64,000 nt of DNA from Kribbella voronezhensis (GTDB lineage Bacteria > Actinomycetota > Actinomycetes > Propionibacteriales > Kribbellaceae): assembly GCF_004365175.1 (NCBI RefSeq), contig NZ_SOCE01000001.1, forward strand, positions 1,041,154-1,105,153, in the 5' to 3' direction. Each line of letters opens with the position of its first letter. The first letter of the stretch is position 1. Below the pieces are notes generated by a model. The model was not told where the DNA came from and did not search any database. It worked only from the letters and a program-made list of their open reading frames with translations. Shown here one piece after another: positions 17,440 through 26,235 of this stretch. The position numbers were made by a program, and so were the translations under genes.

Positions 17440-19407
17440 TCAGAGCTTGCGGCGGGTTCTCAGGTAGTCGCCCACCACCGCGGCGCCGAGGCCGTCCGCG
17501 TCGGGCGCGAGGACCCGGCCGCCGGAGCGCCGGGCCAGCAGGTCGACGAAGGCGTTGAGGCGCGGGTCGTCGCCGAGGCGGAAGACCGTGAGCGAGGCGC
17601 CCAGCTTGGCCAGGCGGTCCACCTCGGCGACTGTTTTGCGCAGCGTCGCCGGGCGAGGTGGGTAGTCGAACTCCGCGGTGCCGTCGGGTTCGAGATGGGC
17701 GGTCGGTTCGCCGTCGGTCACCATCAGGACGACCGGTTGGGCATCCGGGTGGCGGCGGAGGTGACGGCCGGCCAGGAGCAGCGCGTGGTGCGCGTTCGTG
17801 CCCTGCTCCCAGGTTCCTTCCAGTCCGATCAGCTGCGGCAGTTCGACGACTCCGGCGTACCGGCCGAAGGTGATGAGCTGGAGCGCGTCGTTGCGATAGC
17901 GGGTCGAGATCAGCTGATGCAGTGCGAGCGCTGTCCGCTTCATCGGCAGCCAGCGGCCCTCCTGAACCATCGACCACGAGGTGTCCACCAGCAGCGCGAC
18001 GGCGGCCCGCGCGCGATGCTCGGTCTCGGCGATCTCCACGTCAGCCACGTCGAGCTTGACCGAACCGCCGCGCCCGGCACCCGCAGTACGCAGTACCGCG
18101 TTGCGGACCGTGCGCGACACGTCCCACGACTGGGTATCACCGAACTGCCAGGGTCTGGTCGACCCACTCAGCTCGCCGGCCGCCCCCGCTGTGGCGGCGT
18201 CGCGCTCACCCGACTGCCCGCGAGCAGTACGCAGTACGTCGGACAGCGCCGTCTGACCCAATTGCCGCAGCGCCTTCGGCGACAACTGCAGTGAGCCGTC
18301 CGGAGCGCGCTCCAACAGACCCTGGTCCCGGAGTTGCCGCTCCAACTCGGACAGGCGCCGGGCGTCGACGGTCGCCTCGTCGCCGAGTTGGCGAGTCAGC
18401 GCGTCGAGGTCGATGTCCTCCAGCCGAGCACCCGGGTACGACTGAGCCAACTGCTCGGCCAGCGCGTCCAGCTCGGCCAGATCCGACATCGCCCGGGCAC
18501 CATCGGCCAACCCGAGCGGATCGTCACCGCTCATCCGCTCGGACCCGGTCCAGTCCTCACCCGGCCGCAACGCCTGCAACTGCGCATCGAGATTCGCCAA
18601 TTGCTGGGCGAGCTGCGGACTCCCGAACGCCTGCTGCGAAAGCTGTGCCAGCTCGGCGCGCTGCTCCGGCGTCATCGAGTTGAGCATCCGCTGCGCGGCC
18701 GCGGCACGAGCAGCCAGTACGTCGATCAGCTCGTCGACGTTCCGCGGATTCTCCGGGAAGAACTCGCCGTGCTTGGCCATGAACTCGGCGAACAACCCGT
18801 CGATCTCCGGATGACCCTGCGCATGCGCCGAGAGCAACGCGTTGAGGTCCGTGAGCATCTCGTTGATCCGCTCGACGTCCTCCGGCGTCGTGTTCTCCAG
18901 CGCCTCCTTCATGCCCTCGAACCGCGAGCCGAGCAACTCCCGCCCGAGCAACTCGCGGATCTGCTCGTACTTCTGCCGAGCCTCCGACGACTCCCAGTCG
19001 TAGTTCGCGAGCTCCCGTACTGCGGCCGCCGTACCGGCGGGGAGCGCGTCGAGCTGCATCTCCTTGAATCGGGCCTCGTCGGAAGGGTTCGGGAACAGGT
19101 CGTGCCGCTCGGCCGCTAGCGCCTCGTCGAGCAGCCGTTGCACGTCGCGCAGCGTGCCGTCGAGGTTGTGCCGGCTCTCGATCTCGCGCCGGCGTTCCCA
19201 CAGCCGGCGGGTGAGATCGTCGAGCCCCTGAGTGTTCCGGGTACCGCGCCGGAGCAACTCCTCCAGCGCGGATCTCGGCGACGACCCGGCCATCACATCG
19301 CGGCCGAGTTCGTCGAGGGCGTCCCGCAGATCCACCGGCGCGGCCAGCGGATCGGGACCGTCGTGCCACGGCCCGTACGACCAGCCTTCCGGTAACGCGG
19401 AAGTCAT
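17440..19407 (-). CDS. VWA-domain protein, partner of a MoxR/chelatase-like ATPase
   Basis: A 655-aa protein. The first 430 residues are mostly charged helices with no clear family (RLWERRREIESRHNLDGTLRDV, and a Gln/Leu-rich LAQLSQQAFGSPQLAQQLA stretch). The C-terminal 200 residues are a von Willebrand A domain with MIDAS residues DTSWSM, a Thr in the GTNAHHAL loop and the Asp of VVLMVTDGEP. Its start is 2 bp from the stop of the AAA+ gene, so they form one operon. Such pairs act as Mg2+-dependent chaperones that load metals or remodel complexes; the client is unknown and no chelatase H subunit is nearby. Confidence 0.88.
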   Translation of the reverse strand: MTSALPEGWSYGPWHDGPDPLAAPVDLRDALDELGRDVMAGSSPRSALEELLRRGTRNTQGLDDLTRRLWERRREIESRHNLDGTLRDVQRLLDEALAAERHDLFPNPSDEARFKEMQLDALPAGTAAAVRELANYDWESSEARQKYEQIRELLGRELLGSRFEGMKEALENTTPEDVERINEMLTDLNALLSAHAQGHPEIDGLFAEFMAKHGEFFPENPRNVDELIDVLAARAAAAQRMLNSMTPEQRAELAQLSQQAFGSPQLAQQLANLDAQLQALRPGEDWTGSERMSGDDPLGLADGARAMSDLAELDALAEQLAQSYPGARLEDIDLDALTRQLGDEATVDARRLSELERQLRDQGLLERAPDGSLQLSPKALRQLGQTALSDVLRTARGQSGERDAATAGAAGELSGSTRPWQFGDTQSWDVSRTVRNAVLRTAGAGRGGSVKLDVADVEIAETEHRARAAVALLVDTSWSMVQEGRWLPMKRTALALHQLISTRYRNDALQLITFGRYAGVVELPQLIGLEGTWEQGTNAHHALLLAGRHLRRHPDAQPVVLMVTDGEPTAHLEPDGTAEFDYPPRPATLRKTVAEVDRLAKLGASLTVFRLGDDPRLNAFVDLLARRSGGRVLAPDADGLGAAVVGDYLRTRRKL

Positions 19408-19409
19408 GG

Positions 19410-20807
19410 TCAGACCCCGTAGACGGTGGTGTCGTCGTCGGCGTCCTTGGCCAATCGCTTGGACAGGTAGAGCGCCTCCAGGGCGAGCTCGACCGCGGCC
19501 GCGATCCGTCCTGGCGAGTCGTCCGGCTCCACTCCGGCCCGGGCAGCGACGTCGTGCAACACCGGAAGCTCAGGCAGAGCAGCCAGTACGTCGCGGCCGG
19601 GGATCCGCTCGCCGGTCGTCACAAGGTTGCCATCGGCAACGGCATTGGCCAGCGGGGTGAGGTCGAGCCCGGCGAACCGCTCCCGGGCCGTGTCGGCGAC
19701 CGACCTCCGCAGCAGGTACTCGAGCAACTCGGTCTCGCGCCCTTCCTCACCAGGCTCGAACTCGAGCTTGCCCCGCAGTACGGCGGGAACCGCTTCGAGG
19801 TCGACCGGTCGCGCCACCGCCGGCTCCTCGCCGGTGATCGCGCTGCGCCTCAGCGCAGCAGCAGCCACCGTCTCGGCCGCCGCGACCGCGAACCGGGCCG
19901 AGACACCCGAGCGCTGGTCGATCGCATTCGACTCCCGCAGGTGCCGGACGAAGCGCGCAAGCACCTCCAGCAACGGCTCCCCGACCTCCGCGGTCAGGTG
20001 GCTCTCCTGCCGTACGACGTCGACCTCGGCGTCGATGTCGAGCGGGTAGTGGGTCCGCACCTCCGCGCCGAAGCGGTCCTTCAGCGGGGTGATGATGCGA
20101 CCGCGGTTCGTGTAGTCCTCGGGGTTGGCGGTCGCCACCAGCAGGACGTCGAGCGGCAGGCGCAGGGTGTACCCACGGACCTGGATGTCGCGCTCCTCCA
20201 TCACGTTCAGCAGCGCGACCTGGATCCGTTCGGCGAGGTCGGGCAACTCGTTGATGGCGACGATCCCGCGGTGCGCCCGCGGGACCAGGCCGAAGTGGAT
20301 GGTTTCGGGGTCGCCGAGACTGCGGCCCTCGGCGACCTTGACGGGGTCGACGTCACCGATCAGGTCACCGACCGAGGTATCCGGAGTGGCGAGCTTCTCG
20401 GCGTACCGCAGGCTGCGGTGCAGCCACGCGACGGGCAGCTCATCACCGAGTTCAGCTGCTCGCCGCTGCGAGGCCGGGGTGATCGGGTCGAGCGGGTGCT
20501 CGGGCAGCTCCGCTCCCTCGATCACCGGGGTCCATTCGTCCAGCAACCCGACCAGTGTGCGGAGCAGACGCGTCTTGCCCTGACCACGCTCACCGAGCAG
20601 TACTACGTCGTGCCCGGCCAGCAGGGCACGTTCCAACTGAGGGATGACAGTCCGGGAGAACCCGACGATCCCCGGCCAAGGGTCGCGCCCGGCGCGCAAC
20701 TCGGTCAGCAGATTGTCGCGGATCTCAGTCTTGATCGAACGGGGAAGATAGCCGGCGGCCCGAAGCTCGCCAACATTCCGGGGCAGCTCAACAGGTGCAC
20801 TAGTCAC
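19410..20807 (-). CDS. AAA+ ATPase, magnesium chelatase BchI/MoxR-like
   Basis: A 465-aa ATPase. Walker A is LLGERGQGKTRLLRTL, Walker B GIVAINELPDL, sensor 1 LLVATANPEDYTNRGR, with the Arg-finger segment PLKDRFGAEVRTHYPLDI, all in the order seen in the chelatase I subunit. The start is GTG. It is first in a two-gene operon with the VWA protein. The region upstream is a 730-bp repeat block, so its promoter must lie in the 55 bp next to the start or inside the repeats. Confidence 0.9.
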   Translation of the reverse strand: MTSAPVELPRNVGELRAAGYLPRSIKTEIRDNLLTELRAGRDPWPGIVGFSRTVIPQLERALLAGHDVVLLGERGQGKTRLLRTLVGLLDEWTPVIEGAELPEHPLDPITPASQRRAAELGDELPVAWLHRSLRYAEKLATPDTSVGDLIGDVDPVKVAEGRSLGDPETIHFGLVPRAHRGIVAINELPDLAERIQVALLNVMEERDIQVRGYTLRLPLDVLLVATANPEDYTNRGRIITPLKDRFGAEVRTHYPLDIDAEVDVVRQESHLTAEVGEPLLEVLARFVRHLRESNAIDQRSGVSARFAVAAAETVAAAALRRSAITGEEPAVARPVDLEAVPAVLRGKLEFEPGEEGRETELLEYLLRRSVADTARERFAGLDLTPLANAVADGNLVTTGERIPGRDVLAALPELPVLHDVAARAGVEPDDSPGRIAAAVELALEALYLSKRLAKDADDDTTVYGV

Positions 20808-20862
20808 GCCCCCGACGTTAGCTCGCCCTCCCCAAACCAGGCACTGAATTCCCCTGAGGGCT

Positions 20863-21593
20863 TAGTACTACGGCCCGCTTCGCGCCCTCCTTCGTCGGTC
20901 GCTCGACCCACCCGCCCCGGGGTTCGCCGCTCCTTCGTCGCGGCTCGGGTGCTGGCGCTGGGCACCCGGCGGGGCGCATGGAGGCCGCGGGCCGGACGGT
21001 GGGTCATCGGCTACCGGCGATGTTCACACCGACAGATGCGCGGGCTACTCGGCGGAGTTGGGGAGATGGTCGGGTGACAGGTATCGACGGTGCCGGGGAA
21101 GCTGCGGGACCCCGACGCGAACCGCCTTTGGAGCCGCGACGAAGGAGCGGCGAACCCGGGGGGCGGCGAGTCGAGCGACCGACGAAGTTGCGGCGAACCC
21201 GGGGGGCGAGCGACCGACGTAGGAGGAAGGGAAGCGGGGCGTAGTACTAGGACCTCGGCGGGAGGCGGTCGGGTGAGCGGCATCCAGGGTTGATCGGACC
21301 GTCCGGTGCACACCCGACGCGGACCGCCTTATCGAGCCGCGACGAAGGAGCGGCGACTCGGGGTGGGCGGGTCGAGCGGCCGACGGAGGAGGGCGCGACG
21401 CGGGGCGTAGTACTAGGTGCGCGCGGACCTCGGCGGGGAGGTGGTCGGGTGAGCGGCATCCAGGGTTGATCGGACCGTGCGGAGCACACCCGACGCGGAG
21501 CGCCTTCATCGAGCCGCGACGAAGGAGCGGCGACTCGGGGTGGGCGGGTCGAGCGGCCGACGGAGGAGGGCGCGACGCGGGGCGTAGTACTAG
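20863..21593. repeat. Non-coding block of about 170-bp repeats with inverted ends
   Basis: Three direct copies: 21074-21250 (diverged), 21251-21416 and 21426-21593 (the last two about 90% identical by eye). Each contains GCCGCGACGAAGGAGCGGCG and ends GTAGTACTAG. An inverted copy of the end section, starting TAGTACTACGG, is at 20863-20946, so the block is bounded by imperfect inverted repeats of about 85 bp. No credible gene lies inside; open frames here are by-products of GC content. The last copy supplies the stop codon of the neighbouring serine hydrolase gene. A further copy is at 38670-38759. Confidence 0.85.
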
Positions 21594-22864
21594 ACGCGCG
21601 GGGTTACTCGGCCCCAGGCGAAGAGGTGGGTGGGGGTGAAGGTGACCGGGGTCCAGGGTTGGTCAGGGGCGGTGCGGTAGACGTAGTGGTTGCCGTCGAG
21701 GGGTGTTGTCGGGTGGAGTTCGTGTTCGACGACCGGCTTTTCGGCGAAGGCCAGGCGGGCGCCGGTGGCGTTTTCGGTGAGGAGGAGACGATCGCCTTCG
21801 CGGGTGGTGTCGATTCGGATGCCGGCTCGTTCGTAGCTGCCGAGGATGGCGTCGGTCGGCAGCAGAGCGTCGACCGGTTCGGGAGCCGGCGGGGGCGCGA
21901 CGTCGGCGTACTGCGTGAAGACCTCGGTGGCGACCGCCTCGAACAGGGCGTTTCCGTTGGCGGAGTTGGTCAGCAGCACCATCGCGACACGGGCCTCCGG
22001 GTGGATCCGGAGATAGGCGAGTTGCGAAATGGTGGAGCCGTCGTGACCGAAGAGCTGGTGGCCCGACCAATCGTAGAGTCGCCAGGTGAGGCCGACGTGA
22101 CTGATGTCCGAGCCGGCCGGGTACTCGACCTGGTGCTCTCTCATAGCGGCGTACGCCGGGTCTTCGAGGTGCAGCCGGGCGAAGCGCAGTACGTCGCTCG
22201 CACTGGCTGTGATGAGGCCGGCCGGACCGAGGCTGCGCGGGAGTTGCCAGGTGCTGACCGGGGTGCCGTCGGCAAGGTGCCCGACGGCGGCGCGGCGCAG
22301 GATCGCCTCCTCCGGCAGGGTCACCGTCGAGTGGAGGTCGAGCGGCGTGGTGATGCGGGCGTGCAGCGATTCGTCCCAGCTGCGGTCGTCCAGTACCTCG
22401 ATGATGCGGCCGAGCAGGACGAAGCCGGCGTTGCAGTACGAGTACGCCGTCCCCGGCTCGAAGAGCTGGTCCACGTCGGCGAGCAGAGCGACGTACTTCG
22501 CGACGCAGTCGTCGCCGCGGCCGGTGTCGGTGAACACGTCGCCGTCGAGCCCACTGGTGTGAGTCAGCAGGTGCCGAACAGTGATCCGCTCGTCGATCGA
22601 TGCCTCAGGCAACAGCTGGAGCACCTGGTCGTCGAGCGAGAGCCGGCCTTCCGCAGCCAGTTGGACGATCATGGTCGTCGTCCACGACTTGCTGATCGAG
22701 CCGATCTGGAAGAGCGAGTCGGCGGTCACCTCGACGCCGGTCGCCCGGTTGAGTACGCCGTACGGCGTGATCGTCTCCTTGCCGTCCACCCACAGGCCGA
22801 GCACGGCCCCGGGGACGGCATGGTCGGTCGCGAGTCGGCTCAGGCGCGCGGTCCAGTCAGGCAT
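21590..22864 (-). CDS. Serine hydrolase, beta-lactamase class C / DD-peptidase fold
   Basis: A 424-aa protein without a signal peptide. The catalytic motifs are S-x-x-K in FQIGSISKSWTTTM, Y-x-N in AYSYCNAGFV and H-x-G in FGHDGSTISQ. A C-terminal lipocalin-like domain (about 320-424, LGSYERAGIRIDTTREGDRL) is usual in this group of esterases and peptidases. The missing export signal argues against antibiotic resistance. Its TAG stop falls in the terminal GTAGTACTAG of the repeat block, so the repeat has set the end of the protein. Confidence 0.9.
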   Translation of the reverse strand: MPDWTARLSRLATDHAVPGAVLGLWVDGKETITPYGVLNRATGVEVTADSLFQIGSISKSWTTTMIVQLAAEGRLSLDDQVLQLLPEASIDERITVRHLLTHTSGLDGDVFTDTGRGDDCVAKYVALLADVDQLFEPGTAYSYCNAGFVLLGRIIEVLDDRSWDESLHARITTPLDLHSTVTLPEEAILRRAAVGHLADGTPVSTWQLPRSLGPAGLITASASDVLRFARLHLEDPAYAAMREHQVEYPAGSDISHVGLTWRLYDWSGHQLFGHDGSTISQLAYLRIHPEARVAMVLLTNSANGNALFEAVATEVFTQYADVAPPPAPEPVDALLPTDAILGSYERAGIRIDTTREGDRLLLTENATGARLAFAEKPVVEHELHPTTPLDGNHYVYRTAPDQPWTPVTFTPTHLFAWGRVTPRV

Positions 22865-22925
22865 GCGTCCAACCTATGCGGCGAGGGATCGGGCATCGGC
22901 GCCGAGGCCCGAACGATGCCGTCGG

Positions 22926-23648
22926 CTACTTGCCGAGTTCCTTGAGCTGCGCCCGGATGTCCGACCAGGCCGTCGCCTCGTCCAGTCCGAGTTGTTCCAG
23001 CACCTTGGTGGCGATCGCTGCCTGGCCGCGGTAGAAGGCCAGCAGCAGGTGCTCGGTTCCGACATAGTTGTGGCCCAGGGCAAGGGCTTCGCTGACCGCG
23101 TCCTGGAGGACGTGGGCGGCGCGGCGGGTGAAGGGCGGTCCCTCGTTCAATGCGGTGTCGGTCTGGTCGGCCGCTTCGGGCTCGCGCGCGGGGCTGAGCG
23201 GTTCGATCGCCGCGGCGACCTTCTCCTCGGTGATGTCGTGCGCGAGCAGGACCTTGGTCGCGATCGACGCCGGCTCGGAGTACATCCCGAGCAGCAGGTG
23301 CTCGGTGCCGATGAACGAGTGGTTGAGTCCGTGCGCGGCCACGCCGGCTGCTTCGAGGACGGCCCGGCACCGGTTGGTGAAGCGGCTGAAGTCCGGTGAG
23401 GCCGCCCAGGAGTCGGCGAAGCGCTTGTGAGCCGCCTGCTTGCTGACGCCGAGCACGGTGCTGATCTCGACCCACGACTTGCCGGCGCCCCGAGCGCGGT
23501 CGACGAAGTAGCCGAGGGCGGCGTCGCTGGTACTGGTCAGGTCGTTGATCGTGCTCGACGCGGTGGCGAGCTGGACGAGGACGTCGTCGGTCCCGGCGTC
23601 TTGGCGGATCGTGTCGATGAGTTGCTGCAGATCGGGTCCTGGAGTCAT
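22926..23648 (-). CDS. Clp-N domain protein with internal helix-turn-helix
   Basis: A 240-aa protein. After a short helical start comes an HTH-like segment (KSWVEISTVLGVSKQAAHKR, about 58-77), then two Clp N-terminal repeats (HSFIGTEHLLLGMY and HNYVGTEHLLLAFY, each followed by IATKVL). There is no ATPase domain. Clp-N repeats normally bind substrates or adaptors (ClpC) or phospho-arginine; joined to a DNA-binding helix they suggest a regulator tied to Clp proteolysis. I chose the ATG at 23648; a longer form (23684) would run through two palindromes that look like its own operators. Confidence 0.85.
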   Translation of the reverse strand: MTPGPDLQQLIDTIRQDAGTDDVLVQLATASSTINDLTSTSDAALGYFVDRARGAGKSWVEISTVLGVSKQAAHKRFADSWAASPDFSRFTNRCRAVLEAAGVAAHGLNHSFIGTEHLLLGMYSEPASIATKVLLAHDITEEKVAAAIEPLSPAREPEAADQTDTALNEGPPFTRRAAHVLQDAVSEALALGHNYVGTEHLLLAFYRGQAAIATKVLEQLGLDEATAWSDIRAQLKELGK

Positions 23649-23649
23649 G

Positions 23650-23699
23650 TCGTCAACCTTAGGTTGACGATTCCGCGTCGTCAACCCTGAGTTGACGAC
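23650..23699. promoter_or_regulatory. Twin operators TCGTCAAC-N5-GTTGACGA
   Basis: Site 1 (23650-23670) is a perfect palindrome with arms TCGTCAACCT and AGGTTGACGA around one base. Site 2 (23677-23699) is GTCGTCAAC-CCTGA-GTTGACGAC. Both share TCGTCAAC-N5-GTTGACGA and their centres are 28 bp apart. They sit between the kinase stop and the Clp-N/HTH start, so they most likely control the latter, probably by autoregulation. Confidence 0.8.
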
Positions 23700-23700
23700 C

Positions 23701-24897
23701 TCAGCACTGATGCCGGACGTAGTCGGTGAGCGACCAGCCGCTGCGGCCGTCGGGGAGCCGGACGTGCACCCATGCGGCGCCGTCGCGCGGCGAGATCGGC
23801 GTCAGCCGGTCGCCGTGGTGAACCGTCGCGATCACCGTCCGGCTGCGCGGCGCGTCCCGCACGGTCGCGTCCTGCGCACACACCGTCAGCTGCGTCGGCT
23901 GCTGATTGCCTTGGGCAAGGATCGTCGCCGTCACTCCCCCGATCACCAGCACCGGTGCCGCGATCGCGACCCACTTCCCGATCCGGCGCCGCGTCCACCC
24001 GCGCTGCTTCACCACGACGGGCGCGACGTCGCCGGCCGCCGCGGCGCGGAGCGCCTGAGCGAAAGCGCCGGCAGTCGGATAGCGATCCGCCGGCTCCTTG
24101 GCCATCGCCGTACGGACGACTTGATCAAAAGCAGCCGGTACGCCGTACTCGCTCGGCGCCGGCGGTGGGAGCATCGCGACGGCGTACGCGAGTTCGGGCA
24201 GGGTTCGGCGGTCGAACGGCCGCCGCCCGGTCAGCAAACTGAACAAGGTGCCGCCTAGCGCGTACACATCAGTTGCCGCCGACACCGGATCTCCGCGCCA
24301 CTGCTCCGGGGCCATGTACGCGACCGTGCCCGCCATCGCGCCGAGCGACGGGCCGGACGGCGTACCGCTGCGAAGCCAGGCCGCTCCGCCACTGAGATCC
24401 ATCCCGGTACTCGATTCGAGGCTCGCCAACTGCCGGGCGACACCGAAGTCCGCGACCGTCGGGCGATCGCCGTCGAGGATGATGTTGGCCGGCTTCAGAT
24501 CCCGGTGGATCACCCCCGCCGCGTGCATCGCGTCGACCGCGGCAGCGACCTCGGCGAGCATCGCGACGGCCCGATCGACCGGCAGTGGGCCGCCTTCGTC
24601 CAGCAATCGCTGCAGGTCGGGTCCACTCAACCGGTCCATCACCAGCCAGGCCTGGTCGCCTTCGCCGCCCACCGCATGCACCCGGACCAGCCCTGGGTGC
24701 TCGACGGCCGCGGCCAGCCGAGCCTCCCGGCGCAGCCGGTCACGGTACTGCGGGTCGACCAGCTCGGGATGCACCACTTTGACCGCGACGGACCGCCCGT
24801 CGGACAGCCGGTTCGCCGCGTACACCACCCCTGTCGCGCCCGCACCCAGTGGCTCCGCCAGGCGGTAGCCAGGTACTTCGACGATCACGGCTCGCAC
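23701..24897 (-). CDS. Transmembrane Ser/Thr protein kinase with extracellular SH3b-like domain
   Basis: A 398-aa Hanks-type kinase. The catalytic domain (about 8-275) has the G-loop GAGATGVVYAA, Lys in VAVKVVHPEL, HRDLKPANIILD, DFGVARQL, the APEQW motif and DVYALGGTLF. One transmembrane helix (WVAIAAPVLVIGGVTATILA, about 308-327) leads to a 65-residue outer domain that begins TVCAQDATVRDAP and ends YVRHQC, an SH3b-like module closed by two Cys. It begins with GTG 1 bp after the stop of the upstream HTH gene, so the two are coupled. The outer domain resembles two secreted proteins encoded across the divergent promoter. Confidence 0.93.
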   Translation of the reverse strand: MRAVIVEVPGYRLAEPLGAGATGVVYAANRLSDGRSVAVKVVHPELVDPQYRDRLRREARLAAAVEHPGLVRVHAVGGEGDQAWLVMDRLSGPDLQRLLDEGGPLPVDRAVAMLAEVAAAVDAMHAAGVIHRDLKPANIILDGDRPTVADFGVARQLASLESSTGMDLSGGAAWLRSGTPSGPSLGAMAGTVAYMAPEQWRGDPVSAATDVYALGGTLFSLLTGRRPFDRRTLPELAYAVAMLPPPAPSEYGVPAAFDQVVRTAMAKEPADRYPTAGAFAQALRAAAAGDVAPVVVKQRGWTRRRIGKWVAIAAPVLVIGGVTATILAQGNQQPTQLTVCAQDATVRDAPRSRTVIATVHHGDRLTPISPRDGAAWVHVRLPDGRSGWSLTDYVRHQC

Positions 24898-24898
24898 A

Positions 24899-25534
24899 CT
24901 AACCCGCACTCTCCGGATGCGGAAGGGATTCTGCCGCCCGCCGGACAATCGGCTCCAGCTGAGCCACTTCGGACAGAACTTCTTGACGAAACGCCTTCAG
25001 ATCGCCTGGCTGATCATCAGTTCCGCGCAGCGGCGACAGGAGTTGCCGGACCGCCTTGCTGAGCGGATCGTCGGCGGCAGACTCGACGAGCGGCAGCAGT
25101 TCACGCGCCTCCGCCAAGGCTTGGCTCAGTAGTCGCATGCGGATCGGCTGCTCCAGCAGGAGGGCCGCGATCCGCAGCATCCTTCGCCCCGCCCGCAAGG
25201 CGACCTCCGGACTCAGCGGCCGGCCGTCCTCGTCCTCGCGCCGGTCGCGGACGAGGTCGATCCACGGCTCGACGGTCTCGCCCCGCCAGATCGGCCCGGA
25301 CGACAACTCGGCGTCCGGCTCCGGCATCCCGTGGCTACGCCGCCGCCGCCAGGCGGTCACCAACTGCCGGTTCAGTCCGAGCGCTTCGGCGATCTCCGCG
25401 ATGCCGTAGAAGGCCTTGCGGGACGGCTCGCGTTCGCCGGCGATGACCTTGCCGCCGACCGGCACCGCCTCGTCGTCCGTCGATCGCCTCTCGTTCACCA
25501 GGTCAGCGTAACCACGGAGTACACCCATTGCCAT
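24899..25534 (-). CDS. HTH protein upstream of the kinase
   Basis: A 211-aa protein. An AlpA/MerR-like helix-turn-helix (GIAEIAEALGLNRQLVTAWR, followed by GPIWRGETVEPWID) lies at about 45-95; the remaining 115 residues are helical (VALRAGRRMLRIAALLLEQP and later heptad-like Leu/Ala runs) and lack a known family. The start could be GTG 25546, ATG 25534 or ATG 25528; none has a clear ribosome-binding site, so a leaderless mRNA is possible. It is co-transcribed with the kinase and lies next to a palindrome in the divergent promoter. Confidence 0.75.
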   Translation of the reverse strand: MAMGVLRGYADLVNERRSTDDEAVPVGGKVIAGEREPSRKAFYGIAEIAEALGLNRQLVTAWRRRRSHGMPEPDAELSSGPIWRGETVEPWIDLVRDRREDEDGRPLSPEVALRAGRRMLRIAALLLEQPIRMRLLSQALAEARELLPLVESAADDPLSKAVRQLLSPLRGTDDQPGDLKAFRQEVLSEVAQLEPIVRRAAESLPHPESAG

Positions 25535-25554
25535 CTCTAGCGACACGGCCTACC

Positions 25555-25569
25555 GTCATCTCAGATGAC
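25555..25569. promoter_or_regulatory. Palindrome in the divergent promoter of kinase operon and secreted genes
   Basis: GTCATCT-C-AGATGAC is a perfect 15-bp palindrome. It lies 20 bp from the HTH-gene start on one side and 18 bp from the first secreted-protein ATG on the other. It could let the HTH protein control both directions. Confidence 0.55.
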
Positions 25570-25587
25570 AGCAACCTGGAGGCTCTG

Positions 25588-25914
25588 ATGACACGGAAAG
25601 CTCCGCTCGCCCTCGCCGTCGCCGCGCTCACTCTCGGCGGCGTGACTCTCGCGGCCGGCGCACCGGCCGCCACCGCGGTCGAGGTACCGACCCACGCGAT
25701 CAACATCTGCCAGAGCGCGACGATGTACGAGAACTACAACTTCTCGATCCCCGGCCCGGTGACCTACATGCGGACCCTCGGCTACGGCGACAAGATCGGC
25801 CACACCCCCGGCAAGCACCCGGTCTACAACGGCTGGGCCTCGATCCAGGACTTCGGCCCGAACGACTGGGGCTTCATCCGCGAAGAATGCATCGGCGGCT
25901 ACAACAGCTGGTGA
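25588..25914 (+). CDS. Small secreted protein with one SH3b-like Cys-closed module
   Basis: A 108-aa exported protein. The ATG follows CTGGAGG. The signal peptide ends near AGAPAATA (about residue 30). The mature part has only two cysteines (NICQSATMYEN and FIREECIGGY), a GYGDK turn, GWASIQDFG and DWGFIREEC. This order (Cys, G-x-G-D, Trp, hydrophobic, Cys) matches the outer domain of the divergent kinase and the next gene. It is first of three secreted-protein genes. Confidence 0.75.
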   Translation: MTRKAPLALAVAALTLGGVTLAAGAPAATAVEVPTHAINICQSATMYENYNFSIPGPVTYMRTLGYGDKIGHTPGKHPVYNGWASIQDFGPNDWGFIREECIGGYNSW

Positions 25915-25949
25915 CTGCCACCCTCCACCGCCCCTTGAGGAGAACAGCT

Positions 25950-26234
25950 ATGAAACGAGTACTACGTACCGCCGCCGCCACCAGCGTTCTGCTGGTCGCC
26001 GGCCTCGCAATCGCCCCCACCCAGGCCGACGCCGCCAACGGCACCGTCGGGGTCCGTGAGACGGTCTGCGCCCAGGACCTCCAACTGCGCACAGACCCGG
26101 GCGGCGCCCGCTCCGGCACGCTGCACTACGGCCAGACGTTCCTGGTCGAGCGGGTCATATCCGGCTGGGCCTACGGCTTCGCGTACGGCGACATCAACCA
26201 TCGCGGCTGGGTCCAGGACGGCTGGTTCTGCTGA
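25950..26234 (+). CDS. Small secreted SH3b-like protein related to the kinase outer domain
   Basis: A 94-aa exported protein. The ATG at 25950 follows TTGAGGAGA; the signal peptide ends about residue 28 (TQADA). The mature 66 residues read TVCAQDLQLRTDPGG, then LHYGQTFLV, GWAYGFAY and GWVQDGWFC. The TVCAQD opening and the terminal Cys are shared with the kinase ectodomain (TVCAQDATVRDAP ... HHGDRL ... GWSLTDYVRHQC), so one disulfide probably closes the domain. SH3b domains often bind cell-wall peptides; binding here is untested. Confidence 0.8.
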   Translation: MKRVLRTAAATSVLLVAGLAIAPTQADAANGTVGVRETVCAQDLQLRTDPGGARSGTLHYGQTFLVERVISGWAYGFAYGDINHRGWVQDGWFC

Positions 26235-26235
26235 C

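Noticed and set aside
17153..17977. Upstream extension of the ppdK frame
   Set aside because: It runs through the terminator and into the VWA gene; PPDK proteins begin at the GTG 17152 region.
20863..21593. CRISPR array or small proteins in the repeat block
   Set aside because: The repeats are long (about 170 bp) and lack unique spacers; frames inside are GC artefacts without start signals.
20863..21593. Insertion sequence
   Set aside because: Inverted ends are present but there is no transposase and no visible target duplication.
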